Of a stretch of 64,000 bases of DNA, positions 43,354 through 51,107 are shown piece by piece. The translations under genes and the position numbers were made by a program. A model generated the notes under the pieces. It searched no databases. It saw only the letters and a list, made by a program, of their open reading frames with translations, and had not been told where the DNA came from. The stretch is taken from assembly GCA_017458335.1 (NCBI GenBank), contig JAFTFT010000029.1:62001-126000 (forward strand), in the 5' to 3' direction. Source of the stretch: Oscillospiraceae bacterium. GTDB taxonomy: Bacteria; Bacillota; Clostridia; Oscillospirales; Oscillospiraceae. Positions within the stretch are counted from its first letter, which is position 1. Each line of letters begins with the position of its first letter.

Positions 43354-43383
43354 AACAAACCATGAACAAGAATCGCGTATAAT
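43354..43383 (+). promoter_or_regulatory. First 11-bp-repeat promoter upstream of the SDR gene
   Basis: AACAAACCATG (43354-43364) and AACAAGAATCG (43365-43375), then CG and TATAAT (43378-43383). The AACAA units start exactly 24 and 13 bases before the -10 box, as in the two-component promoter at 40137-40166. Confidence 0.5.
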
Positions 43384-43420
43384 TGTGAACATCGTGTTTT
43401 TCTCTCGTTCCCGCGATTTT

Positions 43421-43472
43421 AACATTTCTCAAACATAACGTGAAAAACTCACAAACATTCCTCTGGTATCTT
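43421..43472 (+). promoter_or_regulatory. Second 11-bp-repeat promoter upstream of the SDR gene
   Basis: AACAT units start at 43421, 43432 and 43454, with a degenerate AAAAA unit at 43443, all in an 11-bp frame. They are followed by GG and TATCTT (43467-43472). The last unit is 13 bases before the -10, the same as at 40148/40161. Another AACAT at 43388 is also in phase (33 bases upstream). Confidence 0.55.
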
Positions 43473-43533
43473 ATGACCATCCCAAGGGGATGGAACAAAA
43501 AACAAACAACTTTGATATACGGAGGAATCAATC

Positions 43534-44592
43534 ATGAATACCGCCATCAACACCGTCGCCAATACCAATAACGAGCTCTACATTGTCACCGGAGCGGCCG
43601 GAAACCTCGGCAGCGCCATCGTCCGCAGCCTGGTCAGCAGAAAGCTGCCCGTCCGCGCATTTGTCCTGCGGGGCGAGGAAGCTGCAAAGCATCTTCCCAG
43701 GGAGGCCGAGGTCATTGAGGGCGACGTGACCGATCTCGCTTCTCTCGAAACCCTGTTCGCCGATCTTCCCGAGAACACTTCTGTCTACTGCATCCACTGC
43801 GCCGCCATGGTCTCCGTGAGTACGCTGGTGGCGGAGAAAATCTGGCATGTGAACGTGGACGGTACCCAATACATCGTCGACAAGTGCCGTGAGCACGGCG
43901 TCCGCCTCATCTTCATCGGCTCCACCGGCGCCATCCCCGAGCAGCCCATGGGCACCGCCATCAAAGAGATTGATTACTACGACCCCGACGCGGTCATCGG
44001 GCTCTACGACCAGACCAAGGCGGCCTCCTGCCAGCTGGTGCTGGATGCCATCCATCACGGCGAAATCGACGGCTGCCTGATTCTGCCCAGCGGCATCTCC
44101 GGACCGAGGGACTATACCTTCGGCAACGTGGCCGGCGTTATCCGCGAGTATACCGAGGGAAAGATGCCCGCCGGTGTGGAAGGAACCTTCAACTGTGCCG
44201 ACAACCGCGACATGGCCGAGACCATTCTCCGCGCCTGCAAGGACGGACGCACCGGCGAGAGCTACATCCTGGGCGGAGATATGATCAACATGAAGGAGGT
44301 TTTTGACATTCTCTCCGAACACACCGGCCTTCCCACCATCAAGACCATTCTGCCTGCCTCCGTCGGCAAGGTGCTGGGAAAAATGAGCGACATGGCGGAG
44401 AAGCTGACCCGCAAGCCCCAGCGCATGACCAGTTTCGCCGTGTATAACCTGGTGCGCAACAACGAGTTCGACTCTTCCAAGGCGGTCAGGGAGCTGGGCT
44501 ACAGCCCCCGCCCCATGGCACAGAGCATCGCCGAGGAGATCGACTGGATGATCGAGGAGGGCATCGTTTCGGTCCGGGGCCTGGCGGCATAA
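43534..44592 (+). CDS. Extended-SDR NAD-dependent epimerase/dehydratase-like protein
   Basis: Protein of 352 residues with the Rossmann motif IVTGAAGNLGSAIVRSL, which is the extended-SDR/atypical glycine-rich loop. DVTDLASLETLF binds the cofactor, and GLYDQTKAASCQLVL carries the Tyr-x-x-x-Lys pair. IFIGSTGAIPEQP provides the Ser/Thr region. Relatives include dihydroflavonol-reductase-like and sugar epimerase proteins; the substrate is unknown. It is monocistronic, with GGAGG upstream and a strong hairpin downstream. The unusually long 5' region carries two candidate activated promoters, so it is probably a main target of the two-component system 3 kb away (inference). Confidence 0.85.
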   Translation: MNTAINTVANTNNELYIVTGAAGNLGSAIVRSLVSRKLPVRAFVLRGEEAAKHLPREAEVIEGDVTDLASLETLFADLPENTSVYCIHCAAMVSVSTLVAEKIWHVNVDGTQYIVDKCREHGVRLIFIGSTGAIPEQPMGTAIKEIDYYDPDAVIGLYDQTKAASCQLVLDAIHHGEIDGCLILPSGISGPRDYTFGNVAGVIREYTEGKMPAGVEGTFNCADNRDMAETILRACKDGRTGESYILGGDMINMKEVFDILSEHTGLPTIKTILPASVGKVLGKMSDMAEKLTRKPQRMTSFAVYNLVRNNEFDSSKAVRELGYSPRPMAQSIAEEIDWMIEEGIVSVRGLAA

Positions 44593-44623
44593 AACACCGA
44601 ACCGGCATCCGCCGATTATTGCA

Positions 44624-44666
44624 AACAATCCCCGCTGTGGCTTCCCTTGCCGCAACGGGGATTGTT
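44624..44666 (+). terminator. SDR gene terminator
   Basis: AACAATCCCCG (44624-44634) and CGGGGATTGTT (44656-44666) form a perfect 11-bp stem. The 3' tail has little T, so it may also serve the convergent gene at 44691. Confidence 0.75.
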
Positions 44667-44690
44667 ATCTGCAAGAGGGAGCGGACAGGA

Positions 44691-45581
44691 TTAAGAAAGG
44701 CGGGTGTCCGTCAGAAGGTTCAGGTCCACCCGGATGACGGGCCGGACCGCGGTTAAAATCCGGTTCGCGCTGCCGCTCAGAAAGGCACCGTTGCCGTTCA
44801 CATACGCCGCCAGATCCTGCCTGTATCCGGGAGAGCGCAGCCACCAGCTGCAATAGCCCATCAGAGCGAGACGCTTGATCGGTGCGGTCGGCTGGCACAG
44901 CCTCTCTCCCTCTGTGGGAAAGTACTGCTCGACCTCTTCACGGCTGAGGAGGAAGACCAGGTCCTGTGTGTCGTTCCCTCCGTCGATCTGGAAGATCGGA
45001 TTGCCCTGAGAATTGTCCACCTCGGTCTCCAGGATCGCTGCACGCTCCTCCGGACTGAATGCAGCGTTCAGAAACGTCGTGTTCAGCCAGGTACGCAGAT
45101 CGCAGGTTTCCCAGGTGACAGATCCCGCGGCACCGTGATATTGCTGCGTATCCAGCGCATACCGGCTGATCAGAAGGACACGGTCGTCCTGCTCTTCGAG
45201 AACAAACCACTCGATGGGCGTTTTGCCGTTTCCCTGCTCATAGCTGCCAAACAGAACGCTCTCATAGCTGATCTGCAGAGGCGGAGGCGTCGGAACGGGA
45301 GCGGAGGTTTTCGGTTTGCTGACCTGCGGGAGCTCCGGCGTGCTGAAGGAAGGAATGCTGACCTGAGGCGGTGTGATCTGCGGCGGGGAGGGCGGTGTCA
45401 GATCAAAGGTCGGCGCTGCGGTCTGCTGAGGACGGCTCCAGTGCGGGAGGCTGATATCCGGCAGGCGGAGGGATGGCAATTCTGCAGTTCTGATTTCATA
45501 TACAAGCAATCCGATTGCAATCGGAATCAGGATAACTACGAGAATCAGAGCAATAATGCCGGCTTTCTGATTGCGATCCAT
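44691..45581 (-). CDS. Membrane-anchored DUF6273-domain protein
   Basis: Protein of 296 residues. A hydrophobic anchor (about residues 8-29) is followed by a long Pro-rich stalk (about 35-98, PPSPPQITPPQVS-like) and a C-terminal domain. That domain starts ISYESVLFGSYEQGNGKTPIEW and contains YCSWWLRSPG, the pattern of the DUF6273 family found in many gut Clostridia. It is probably displayed outside the membrane; its function is unknown. It has its own promoter (45624-45652, minus). The anchor-stalk-domain layout parallels the hypothetical protein at 2715-3875. Confidence 0.8.
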   Translation of the reverse strand: MDRNQKAGIIALILVVILIPIAIGLLVYEIRTAELPSLRLPDISLPHWSRPQQTAAPTFDLTPPSPPQITPPQVSIPSFSTPELPQVSKPKTSAPVPTPPPLQISYESVLFGSYEQGNGKTPIEWFVLEEQDDRVLLISRYALDTQQYHGAAGSVTWETCDLRTWLNTTFLNAAFSPEERAAILETEVDNSQGNPIFQIDGGNDTQDLVFLLSREEVEQYFPTEGERLCQPTAPIKRLALMGYCSWWLRSPGYRQDLAAYVNGNGAFLSGSANRILTAVRPVIRVDLNLLTDTRLS

Positions 45582-45623
45582 GAAGGCTCACTCCCCATGT
45601 GTTTTTCATGCTGTGCAGTTAAG

Positions 45624-45652
45624 ATGTTACCACAGAAAGGAGAAACTGTAAA
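45624..45652 (-). promoter_or_regulatory. Promoter of the DUF6273 gene
   Basis: On the minus strand, TTTACA (45652-45647), 17-base spacer, TAACAT (45629-45624). Confidence 0.6.
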
Positions 45653-45691
45653 ACATAAAATCCGGAAGGACGAATTCTTCCTGGCCTGGAG

Positions 45692-45720
45692 TTGACATTC
45701 TCCCAAGAAACGGGTAAGGT
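45692..45720 (+). promoter_or_regulatory. Promoter of the MBL hydrolase gene
   Basis: TTGACA (45692-45697), 17-base spacer, TAAGGT (45715-45720). The -35 is perfect and the -10 is weak. The ATG is 22 bases downstream. Confidence 0.55.
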
Positions 45721-45741
45721 TACGCCGAGGGGGGCGAGGGG

Positions 45742-46581
45742 ATGAACATACATATTCTCCGGTGCGGCAGCATTCAGGTTTCGGAAACGGTTCCCTACGG
45801 AAACGCCATCGGCCTGAAGAATTCGGCAAAACAGCTTACAGCACCGGACCGGGACCGCCTGACGCTGCCGGTCTGTGCATATCTGATCGAACACCCAAGA
45901 GGCCTGATTCTTGTGGATACCGGCTGGTGCCGGGAGATCAGCCCCCGCGGCGTCTACGACCCGAAAGCCGTGCGGGAGATTCTGCCGCCCCATCTCGCGG
46001 CGCTGTTTCACCCCATCCTGCCGGAGGGCATGGCGGTACATGAGCAGCTGGCGGCCATGGACATCCGGCCGGAAGACCTGGACTGCGTTATACTGACACA
46101 CCTTGACCCGGACCATGTGGCGGGGCTCCGGCATGTGAAGGGGGCAAAGCGTATCGTTCTGCCCGAGGACGAATACTTCTGGTCCTGCCGCACGGTGTTT
46201 AAGACCCGGCAGCCCCGGAACCTGTGGTATGATCCGCGAATCGAGCGGCTCTTTTACCGCGGCTCGCCCCTCGGACCCAATCGCTGGTCAATTGATCTGT
46301 TCGGGGATGAGAGCGTCCGTCTGGTGAATGTTCCCGGACATACCGACGGCCAGGCCGCGGTTCTTCTGCAAAATGGCGGACGCTTTGTCCTGCTGGCTGC
46401 CGATGCGGCGTTTTCACCGCGCAACTGGCAGGAGATGATCACGCCGGGATTCGGCTTTTCACGGGACTGGCAGAAAAAAAGCCTGCAATGGATCGCGGAA
46501 ATGGCCGCCGATCCCGCCTGCGCCGCGGTTCTGTGCAGCCACGATCCGGAGGCTGCTGCACGGCGGGTCATCTCAATATAG
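45742..46581 (+). CDS. MBL-fold metallohydrolase (lactonase-like)
   Basis: Metallo-beta-lactamase-fold protein of 279 residues. The metal site appears as ILTHLDPDHVAGL, where the second His of the usual HxHxDH is Asp. Downstream ligands are probably in NVPGHTDGQAAV (His), LLAADAAF (Asp) and CSHDPEA (His). The order and spacing resemble the N-acyl homoserine lactonase/quorum-quenching branch, in which this Asp variant occurs. No signal peptide is present. The substrate is unknown, and lactonase activity is only one possibility. It has a GGGGCGAGGGG-rich leader and its own terminator. Confidence 0.82.
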   Translation: MNIHILRCGSIQVSETVPYGNAIGLKNSAKQLTAPDRDRLTLPVCAYLIEHPRGLILVDTGWCREISPRGVYDPKAVREILPPHLAALFHPILPEGMAVHEQLAAMDIRPEDLDCVILTHLDPDHVAGLRHVKGAKRIVLPEDEYFWSCRTVFKTRQPRNLWYDPRIERLFYRGSPLGPNRWSIDLFGDESVRLVNVPGHTDGQAAVLLQNGGRFVLLAADAAFSPRNWQEMITPGFGFSRDWQKKSLQWIAEMAADPACAAVLCSHDPEAAARRVISI

Positions 46582-46602
46582 GATCATCATGACAGAAAAA
46601 TT

Positions 46603-46634
46603 CCGGCTGTGTGTATTTGCACAGCCGGTTTTTT
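46603..46634 (+). terminator. MBL hydrolase terminator
   Basis: CCGGCTGTG (46603-46611) and CACAGCCGG (46620-46628), followed by T6. Confidence 0.93.
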
Positions 46635-46674
46635 CTGATATACTGCCCAATATTCGGGAAAGGAGCGTAACTGC

Positions 46675-47250
46675 ATGATCTATATCATCCGCCATGGACA
46701 GACCGAACAGAACCACCGCAGGCTTCTTACGGGACGCCGGGACTACCGCCTCAATGAGACCGGCATCCGGCAGGCTCAGGAAGCCGGGGAGTGGTTTCGG
46801 TCACGGGGAATTCACTTCGACCTTGTCTATTCCAGCCCGCTGGGACGGGCGGTTCATACGGCGAAGCTTGCCGCGCCGGAGACGGAGCTCCGGATTGACG
46901 ATCGTCTGATCGAGATGGAGTTCGGCCCGTATGAGGGGATGGACCTCACGCACCCGGCGCCCGAGGTCATGACCTTTTTCCGGGACTTTGAACACAATCC
47001 GGCCCCGGAGGGAATGGAAACGCTGAATCAGGTCACCGAACGGCTCGGCGGGTTTCTGGAATGGCTGAAGCCGGAGGCGGCGGAGAAAAGCATCCTGCTC
47101 TCGACACACGCGATTGCCATGAAGGGCGCACTCTCTTATCTGACGCCGCCGGGCAGGCCGAGCTACTGGCCAAAGACCATCGAGAACTGCGCGGTCTATA
47201 CCAGCGAGCTGGTCGACGGGGCATACACGGAACCGGTGCAGATCCGATAA
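46675..47250 (+). CDS. Histidine phosphatase-superfamily protein
   Basis: Phosphoglycerate-mutase-like phosphatase of 191 residues. The catalytic RHG motif lies at the N-terminus (IYIIRHGQTEQN), with the second Arg in YSSPLGRAVHTA, the proton-donor Glu in LIEMEFGPYEGMD, and the second His in LLSTHAIAMKG. Members act on small phosphate esters, such as alpha-ribazole phosphate (CobC), phosphoglycerate or sugar phosphates; the substrate is not assigned. AAAGGAG lies upstream. It converges on cysE. Confidence 0.9.
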   Translation: MIYIIRHGQTEQNHRRLLTGRRDYRLNETGIRQAQEAGEWFRSRGIHFDLVYSSPLGRAVHTAKLAAPETELRIDDRLIEMEFGPYEGMDLTHPAPEVMTFFRDFEHNPAPEGMETLNQVTERLGGFLEWLKPEAAEKSILLSTHAIAMKGALSYLTPPGRPSYWPKTIENCAVYTSELVDGAYTEPVQIR

Positions 47251-47272
47251 CAGCCTGTATCGGCCGGAGCGC

Positions 47273-48145
47273 TCAGAGCATGGCGCTTTCGAGGGAGGAC
47301 ACGGCCGTGATGTCGCGGGTCAGGGAACTGTCCGTGACGGCGGTTCTGGCCAGAACCATCTTTCCGGCCTCGACGGAGTGGGTCAGCCAGACGCTGCCGC
47401 CGATGACACAGTCGTTGCCGATGTGCGTATTGCCGCCAAGGATGGTGGCGCCGGAGTAGATGACCACCCGGTCGCCGATGTCGGGATGGCGTTTGATTCC
47501 CTTGACGAGGGTTCCGTCTTCCCCGACGTCAAAGCTCTTGGCCCCCAGGGTCACATGCTGATAGAGCTTGACATTCTCGCCGATGGTGGTGGTCTCGCCG
47601 ATGACGACGCCGGTGCCGTGGTCGATAAAGAACGAGTCGCCGATCCGGGCGCCGGGGTGAATGTCGATGCCCGTCAGGCGGTGGGCGTATTCGGTCATGA
47701 CGCGCGGCAGGGTCGGGATACGCTCCTGATACAGCACATGGGCCAGACGGTAGGTGCTGATGGCGAGAAAGGCGGGATAGCAGAGGATGATTTCGTCGAT
47801 GCTGCGTGCGGCGGGATCCCCGCGGTATGCCGCTTCCAGATCCGTACCGAGCTGGCGGCGGATCTCGGGGAGGCTTTCCAGCATGGTACGCACGACGCTC
47901 TCCGGCCTCGCGGACGGAGGCAGAACGACCCGCAGGCAGATATCCAGGAGCTCCGCCGCCTGACGGAGGGCGTCCTCCCGGCGGATCGGTGCCGCGGCAT
48001 GACGGGGAAACAGCGCCTCAATGAAAAGATCGGTCATCTCTGCCGCGTGTTGCCGAAAACCGCAGAAATCCTGAGCCTCCGGCTGCTCGGCCGCATCCAG
48101 ATGGGCAGCGGCCGACTCAATCAGGCGTTCCAGCGTTGTCCCCAT
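47273..48145 (-). CDS. cysE: Serine O-acetyltransferase
   Basis: First committed enzyme of cysteine synthesis, making O-acetylserine from serine and acetyl-CoA; 290 residues. An N-terminal helical domain (about residues 1-150) is followed by a left-handed beta-helix of hexapeptide repeats. Repeats include IDIHPGARIGDSFFIDHG, TGVVIGETTTIGENVKLYQ and the active-site HVTLGAKS. The ATG at 48145 starts two bases after the cysK stop, with GAGGTG upstream; a longer N-terminal extension would lie inside cysK and is rejected. It lacks the terminal Ile that mediates binding to CysK in many species (it ends in ML). It is expected to be controlled with cysK by the upstream attenuator. Confidence 0.93.
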   Translation of the reverse strand: MGTTLERLIESAAAHLDAAEQPEAQDFCGFRQHAAEMTDLFIEALFPRHAAAPIRREDALRQAAELLDICLRVVLPPSARPESVVRTMLESLPEIRRQLGTDLEAAYRGDPAARSIDEIILCYPAFLAISTYRLAHVLYQERIPTLPRVMTEYAHRLTGIDIHPGARIGDSFFIDHGTGVVIGETTTIGENVKLYQHVTLGAKSFDVGEDGTLVKGIKRHPDIGDRVVIYSGATILGGNTHIGNDCVIGGSVWLTHSVEAGKMVLARTAVTDSSLTRDITAVSSLESAML

Positions 48146-48146
48146 C

Positions 48147-49079
48147 TCACACCTCAAACATCGGGGAGGACAGGTAGCGGTCCCCTGTGTCCGGGAGCAG
48201 AACGACGATGGTCTTTTCCTTGTTCTCCGGCCGCTTTGCCAGTTCGACGGCGGCCCAGACCGCGGCTCCGGAAGAGATACCGACGAGGACGCCCTCCGTC
48301 CGGCCGATCTTTCGCCCGGTCTCGAAGGCAGCTTCGTTTTCGACGGTGATGATTTCATCATAGACGGCGGTGTTCAACACTTTCGGTACAAAACCGGCCC
48401 CGATGCCCTGAATCTTATGCGGGCCGGAGATGCCTCTGCTCAGTACCGGAGAAGAGGCAGGCTCTACGGCAACGATGCGGATCTCGGGATTCTTCGCCTT
48501 CAGATACTCGCCCACGCCCGTGATGGTCCCGCCGGTCCCCACACCGGCGACAAACAGATCGACCGTGCCATCCGTATCCTCCCAGATCTCCGGACCGGTG
48601 GTCTCGCGGTGGGCGGCGGCGTTGGCGGGGTTGCCGAACTGATCCGGAATAAAGGCATGAGGAATCTCCTTTGCCAGTTCTTCGGCTTTGGCGATGGCGC
48701 CCTTCATGCCGGCGGTGCCGTCGGTGAGAACCAGCTCCGCACCGTAGGCCTTCATCAGCTGCCGGCGCTCCAGACTCATGGTCTCGGGCATGACGATGAT
48801 CACGCGATACCCGCGGGCCGCGCCCACGGAGGCGAGACCGATGCCGGTGTTGCCGGAGGTGGGTTCAATGATCACGGATTCCTTTGTCAGGAGTCCTTTC
48901 GCTTCCGCGTCGTCGATCATGGCCAGGGCCACACGGTCCTTGACGGAACCGGCGGGGTTGAGATACTCCAGCTTGGCCAGGACCCGGGCTTCGAGACCCT
49001 CCGCCTGCTCCAGATGGGTCAGTTCCAGCAGCGGAGTTTTACCGATCAGCTGATCAACGGACGTAAAGATTGCCGACAT
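48147..49079 (-). CDS. cysK: Cysteine synthase (O-acetylserine sulfhydrylase)
   Basis: PLP enzyme of 310 residues that makes cysteine from O-acetylserine and sulfide. The PLP lysine is in [15 protein letters not shown]. Also visible are the substrate loop [12 protein letters not shown], the phosphate-binding loop [12 protein letters not shown] and the C-terminal [14 protein letters not shown]. The ATG at 49079 has AAGGAGG upstream; a longer in-frame extension would run into the terminator hairpin and is rejected. The gene begins about 20 bases after an intrinsic terminator (49098-49130), which lies after a Cys-rich leader peptide. Expression should therefore depend on cysteine supply. Confidence 0.96.
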   Translation of the reverse strand: MSAIFTSVDQLIGKTPLLELTHLEQAEGLEARVLAKLEYLNPAGSVKDRVALAMIDDAEAKGLLTKESVIIEPTSGNTGIGLASVGAARGYRVIIVMPETMSLERRQLMKAYGAELVLTDGTAGMKGAIAKAEELAKEIPHAFIPDQFGNPANAAAHRETTGPEIWEDTDGTVDLFVAGVGTGGTITGVGEYLKAKNPEIRIVAVEPASSPVLSRGISGPHKIQGIGAGFVPKVLNTAVYDEIITVENEAAFETGRKIGRTEGVLVGISSGAAVWAAVELAKRPENKEKTIVVLLPDTGDRYLSSPMFEV

Positions 49080-49097
49080 GTTGTGTTCCTCCTTAAA

Positions 49098-49130
49098 TAA
49101 AAAACCGGAAGGCCCATCGGGCCTTCCGGT
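49098..49130 (-). terminator. Leader terminator (attenuator) of cysK-cysE
   Basis: ACCGGAAGGCCC (49104-49115) and GGGCCTTCCGGT (49119-49130) form a perfect 12-bp stem with a 3-base loop. On the minus strand the stem is followed by a T6 run (49104-49099). It lies between the leader peptide stop (49160) and the cysK ribosome site, so it terminates before the structural genes. Confidence 0.9.
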
Positions 49131-49159
49131 CGAACTTACACTGCAGTCTCCGGGAACGC

Positions 49160-49246
49160 TCAAACGGGCATGACAAAGCGCGTGCGGCCACAGCGCACGT
49201 TACAACACACACAACAGAAAACGAAAGTGCTGCAGGCTTTGTACAT
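49160..49246 (-). CDS. Cysteine-rich leader peptide of cysK-cysE
   Basis: A 28-residue open frame on the minus strand (ATG at 49246, TGA ending at 49160). It contains six Cys codons, at residues 5, 11, 12, 14, 15 and 19, including the run FCCVCC. GGAGG lies about 7 bases upstream of the ATG, and a consensus promoter lies 40 bases upstream. The message can form a hairpin over codons 16-22 (CGTGCG at 49181-49186 with CGCACG at 49194-49199) and a longer-range pair (ACAAAGC with GCTTTGT). A perfect terminator follows 29 bases after the stop. This is the layout of amino-acid attenuation: ribosome stalling at Cys codons when Cys-tRNA is scarce would prevent termination before cysK. I infer the mechanism; the parts are seen directly. 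Confidence 0.82.
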   Translation of the reverse strand: MYKACSTFVFCCVCCNVRCGRTRFVMPV

Positions 49247-49285
49247 GAGAACCCTCCGAACGGACACGGAATGATTTGCTTCCTT

Positions 49286-49314
49286 TTTATACTACTTCAG
49301 GGATGATTTGTCAA
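49286..49314 (-). promoter_or_regulatory. cysK-cysE operon promoter
   Basis: On the minus strand, TTGACA (49314-49309), 17-base spacer, TATAAA (49291-49286). It is followed by the leader peptide and attenuator. Confidence 0.88.
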
Positions 49315-49410
49315 GGGAACGCGGAAAAAGCTGTCTGCGAAACAGCCCGGGCTTTGCCGGGGGGAGTCCCTTTTCGGATTATGATGAGATGCCTTCCCGT
49401 GAAAAAGAGA

Positions 49411-49440
49411 TTGACAGCAAAGCCCGCTGTTTTGTAATAT
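49411..49440 (+). promoter_or_regulatory. Promoter of the YcxB-like gene
   Basis: TTGACA (49411-49416), 18-base spacer, TAATAT (49435-49440), 36 bases before the ATG. Confidence 0.68.
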
Positions 49441-49475
49441 GAAAGAAAAAACGGACTACTGTCGGAGGGACAGCT

Positions 49476-50042
49476 ATGGCGGAGATCTGTTATCGTGCCA
49501 AAATAACACATACGGAAAAAACCGTTGAGCAGCTTTATAAGATGCAATACTATGTATATGAAAAACCGCGCATGTGGCTTCGGATGCTCATCGGCTTCGG
49601 TCTTGTTCTCACCGCGGTTGTGACGGGCATTCCAAACTGGGGCAAAGCCCTTCTGCTTCTTGTCGGCGCATGGCTGCTGGTGAGCCGTGATTTCCCGGCG
49701 GCCGTACGTGCCGACCGGGCCTTATCCGAACGCAAGGCCAGACTGCCGAACATGAACTACAGCTTCGGTCCGGAGGCGGTGCACCTCAGTGGCGAGGGCA
49801 GTATGGATCTCCCTTACAGCAAGCTTACGCGTCTGGTAGAGGACAAACAGTATCTCTACCTTTTTGTGAATCGCAATTCTGTCTGCATGATGGAAAAAGA
49901 TTCCGTAAAACCCGCGGACATCATGGCCTTCGCCAGGTTTATGGAAGACAAAACCGGCCTCAAGTGGCGGGCGGAAAAGCCCTTCCTGAGCATGAGCATC
50001 TACGATCTGCGCCGGGCATTCAGAGACATGCGGGAGAAGTAA
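49476..50042 (+). CDS. YcxB-family membrane protein
   Basis: Protein of 188 residues with two adjacent membrane helices (about residues 37-53 and 56-68) and a C-terminal soluble domain. That domain includes the YcxB-like strand pattern YSKLTRLVEDKQYLYLFVNR followed by CMMEKDSV. The family is widespread in Clostridia and of unknown function. A GGAGGGA ribosome site precedes the ATG. It is monocistronic, with its own promoter and a bidirectional terminator. Confidence 0.75.
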   Translation: MAEICYRAKITHTEKTVEQLYKMQYYVYEKPRMWLRMLIGFGLVLTAVVTGIPNWGKALLLLVGAWLLVSRDFPAAVRADRALSERKARLPNMNYSFGPEAVHLSGEGSMDLPYSKLTRLVEDKQYLYLFVNRNSVCMMEKDSVKPADIMAFARFMEDKTGLKWRAEKPFLSMSIYDLRRAFRDMREK

Positions 50043-50053
50043 GCCGTGTAGGG

Positions 50054-50102
50054 AAAAAAAGAACTTTGTCGTGACGGGCTGTCATGACAAGGTTCTTTTT
50101 TG
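50054..50102. terminator. Bidirectional terminator between YcxB-like gene and AraC gene
   Basis: A long interrupted stem: AAAAAAGAAC, TTGTC and TGAC on the left pair with GTCA, GACAA and GTTCTTTTTT on the right (about 50055-50101). A and T runs on both sides allow termination in both directions. Confidence 0.88.
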
Positions 50103-50115
50103 TTTGACCCGTCCC

Positions 50116-51024
50116 TCAGGTGAGAGGCGTGCGGTTTATGGCATTTTTCAACTGCTCACGGTATTCCGTCGGCGTGATGCCGTAAAGTTTGCGGAAGGAC
50201 TTGACGAAGCTGCTGTAATCGGAAAAGCCGCTTGCGAGACAGGCGTTCAGAACATTTTTGCCTGTCACAAGGCCGTAGCGGAACTCCTGCATCCGAAGAT
50301 CCGTTATGTAATGACGGATGCTCTCGTTGGTGTAGCTCTTGAAGCTGCGGGAAAGATGCTCGCGGCTGATATAAAATTGCTGTGCAATGTCTGCCACATT
50401 GAGCTCCGGATCTCGAAAGTGCTCGAGAATATATGCCGTGACCCCGGAGATGAGCTTGCTCGACGCGTTGGGAGGGACCGACTGGGAGGTGCTTGCGACA
50501 TGCTCAATGGTGAGCATGAGTTCACCGATCTGGCAGCGGTAAAGCTGGTCGCGCAGTCCCGAATCCGTGACAGAGGCAGAGGCGTTGATCCGTTCCAAAA
50601 GCTCCCGCAACCCCCAGCGGCAGACGTCTTCCGCCCGAAGAATATACAGCAGTGGAGAATTGGATATTCTTTCCTGCAGCATACACTCCGAGAGCACCTG
50701 GACCATGAAATCCGCGTCGACCTGGAGAATCAGGCGCTCGTAGCTGGAGGAATCGGAAGGGCAGATCATCGTGTGCACCGTGCCGGGGGCGATCAACAGC
50801 ATCTCATCCGGATGCAGAAGGAAACGCTTGCCGCCGGAGAGATACTCGCAGATCCCACGGCGCACGAGAATAAATTCATAGTAGGGGTGAGAATGTGCGA
50901 TCGAGGAGCGGGTCTGCACGTTGACGTAGTAGCCGACCGAGACAAGATTGCGGCTCAGCTGGAAGTTTGCCGTGTCCTGCGTCAGATGCTGGTCAACGAC
51001 GGATTCAACACGATGGTATGCCAT
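50116..51024 (-). CDS. AraC-family transcriptional regulator
   Basis: Regulator of 302 residues with an N-terminal cupin-type ligand domain (HSHPYYEFILVRRGICEYLS, about residues 45-65; LLIAPGTVHTM). The C-terminal double HTH is NVADIAQQFYISREHLSRSF for the first motif and ACLASGFSDYSSFVKSFRKLYG for the second (spanning about 260-285). I use the ATG at 51024, with GAGG upstream; a longer extension is not family-like. It is divergent from the second TRAP operon and presumably controls that operon in response to a sugar or sugar acid. Confidence 0.9.
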   Translation of the reverse strand: MAYHRVESVVDQHLTQDTANFQLSRNLVSVGYYVNVQTRSSIAHSHPYYEFILVRRGICEYLSGGKRFLLHPDEMLLIAPGTVHTMICPSDSSSYERLILQVDADFMVQVLSECMLQERISNSPLLYILRAEDVCRWGLRELLERINASASVTDSGLRDQLYRCQIGELMLTIEHVASTSQSVPPNASSKLISGVTAYILEHFRDPELNVADIAQQFYISREHLSRSFKSYTNESIRHYITDLRMQEFRYGLVTGKNVLNACLASGFSDYSSFVKSFRKLYGITPTEYREQLKNAINRTPLT

Positions 51025-51107
51025 GGGAAGTGCCTCGCTTTCTCCTACGTCACATTTTGCGGTAATTTCATCACAAAGAAAGGCTTGCAATTGTCTGTAT
51101 ATTTGGT

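Noticed and set aside
49322-49345. Additional leftward terminator upstream of the cysK promoter
   Set aside because: GCTGT/ACAGC arms followed by T5 on the minus strand look like a terminator, but no leftward gene precedes it, so no role can be supported.
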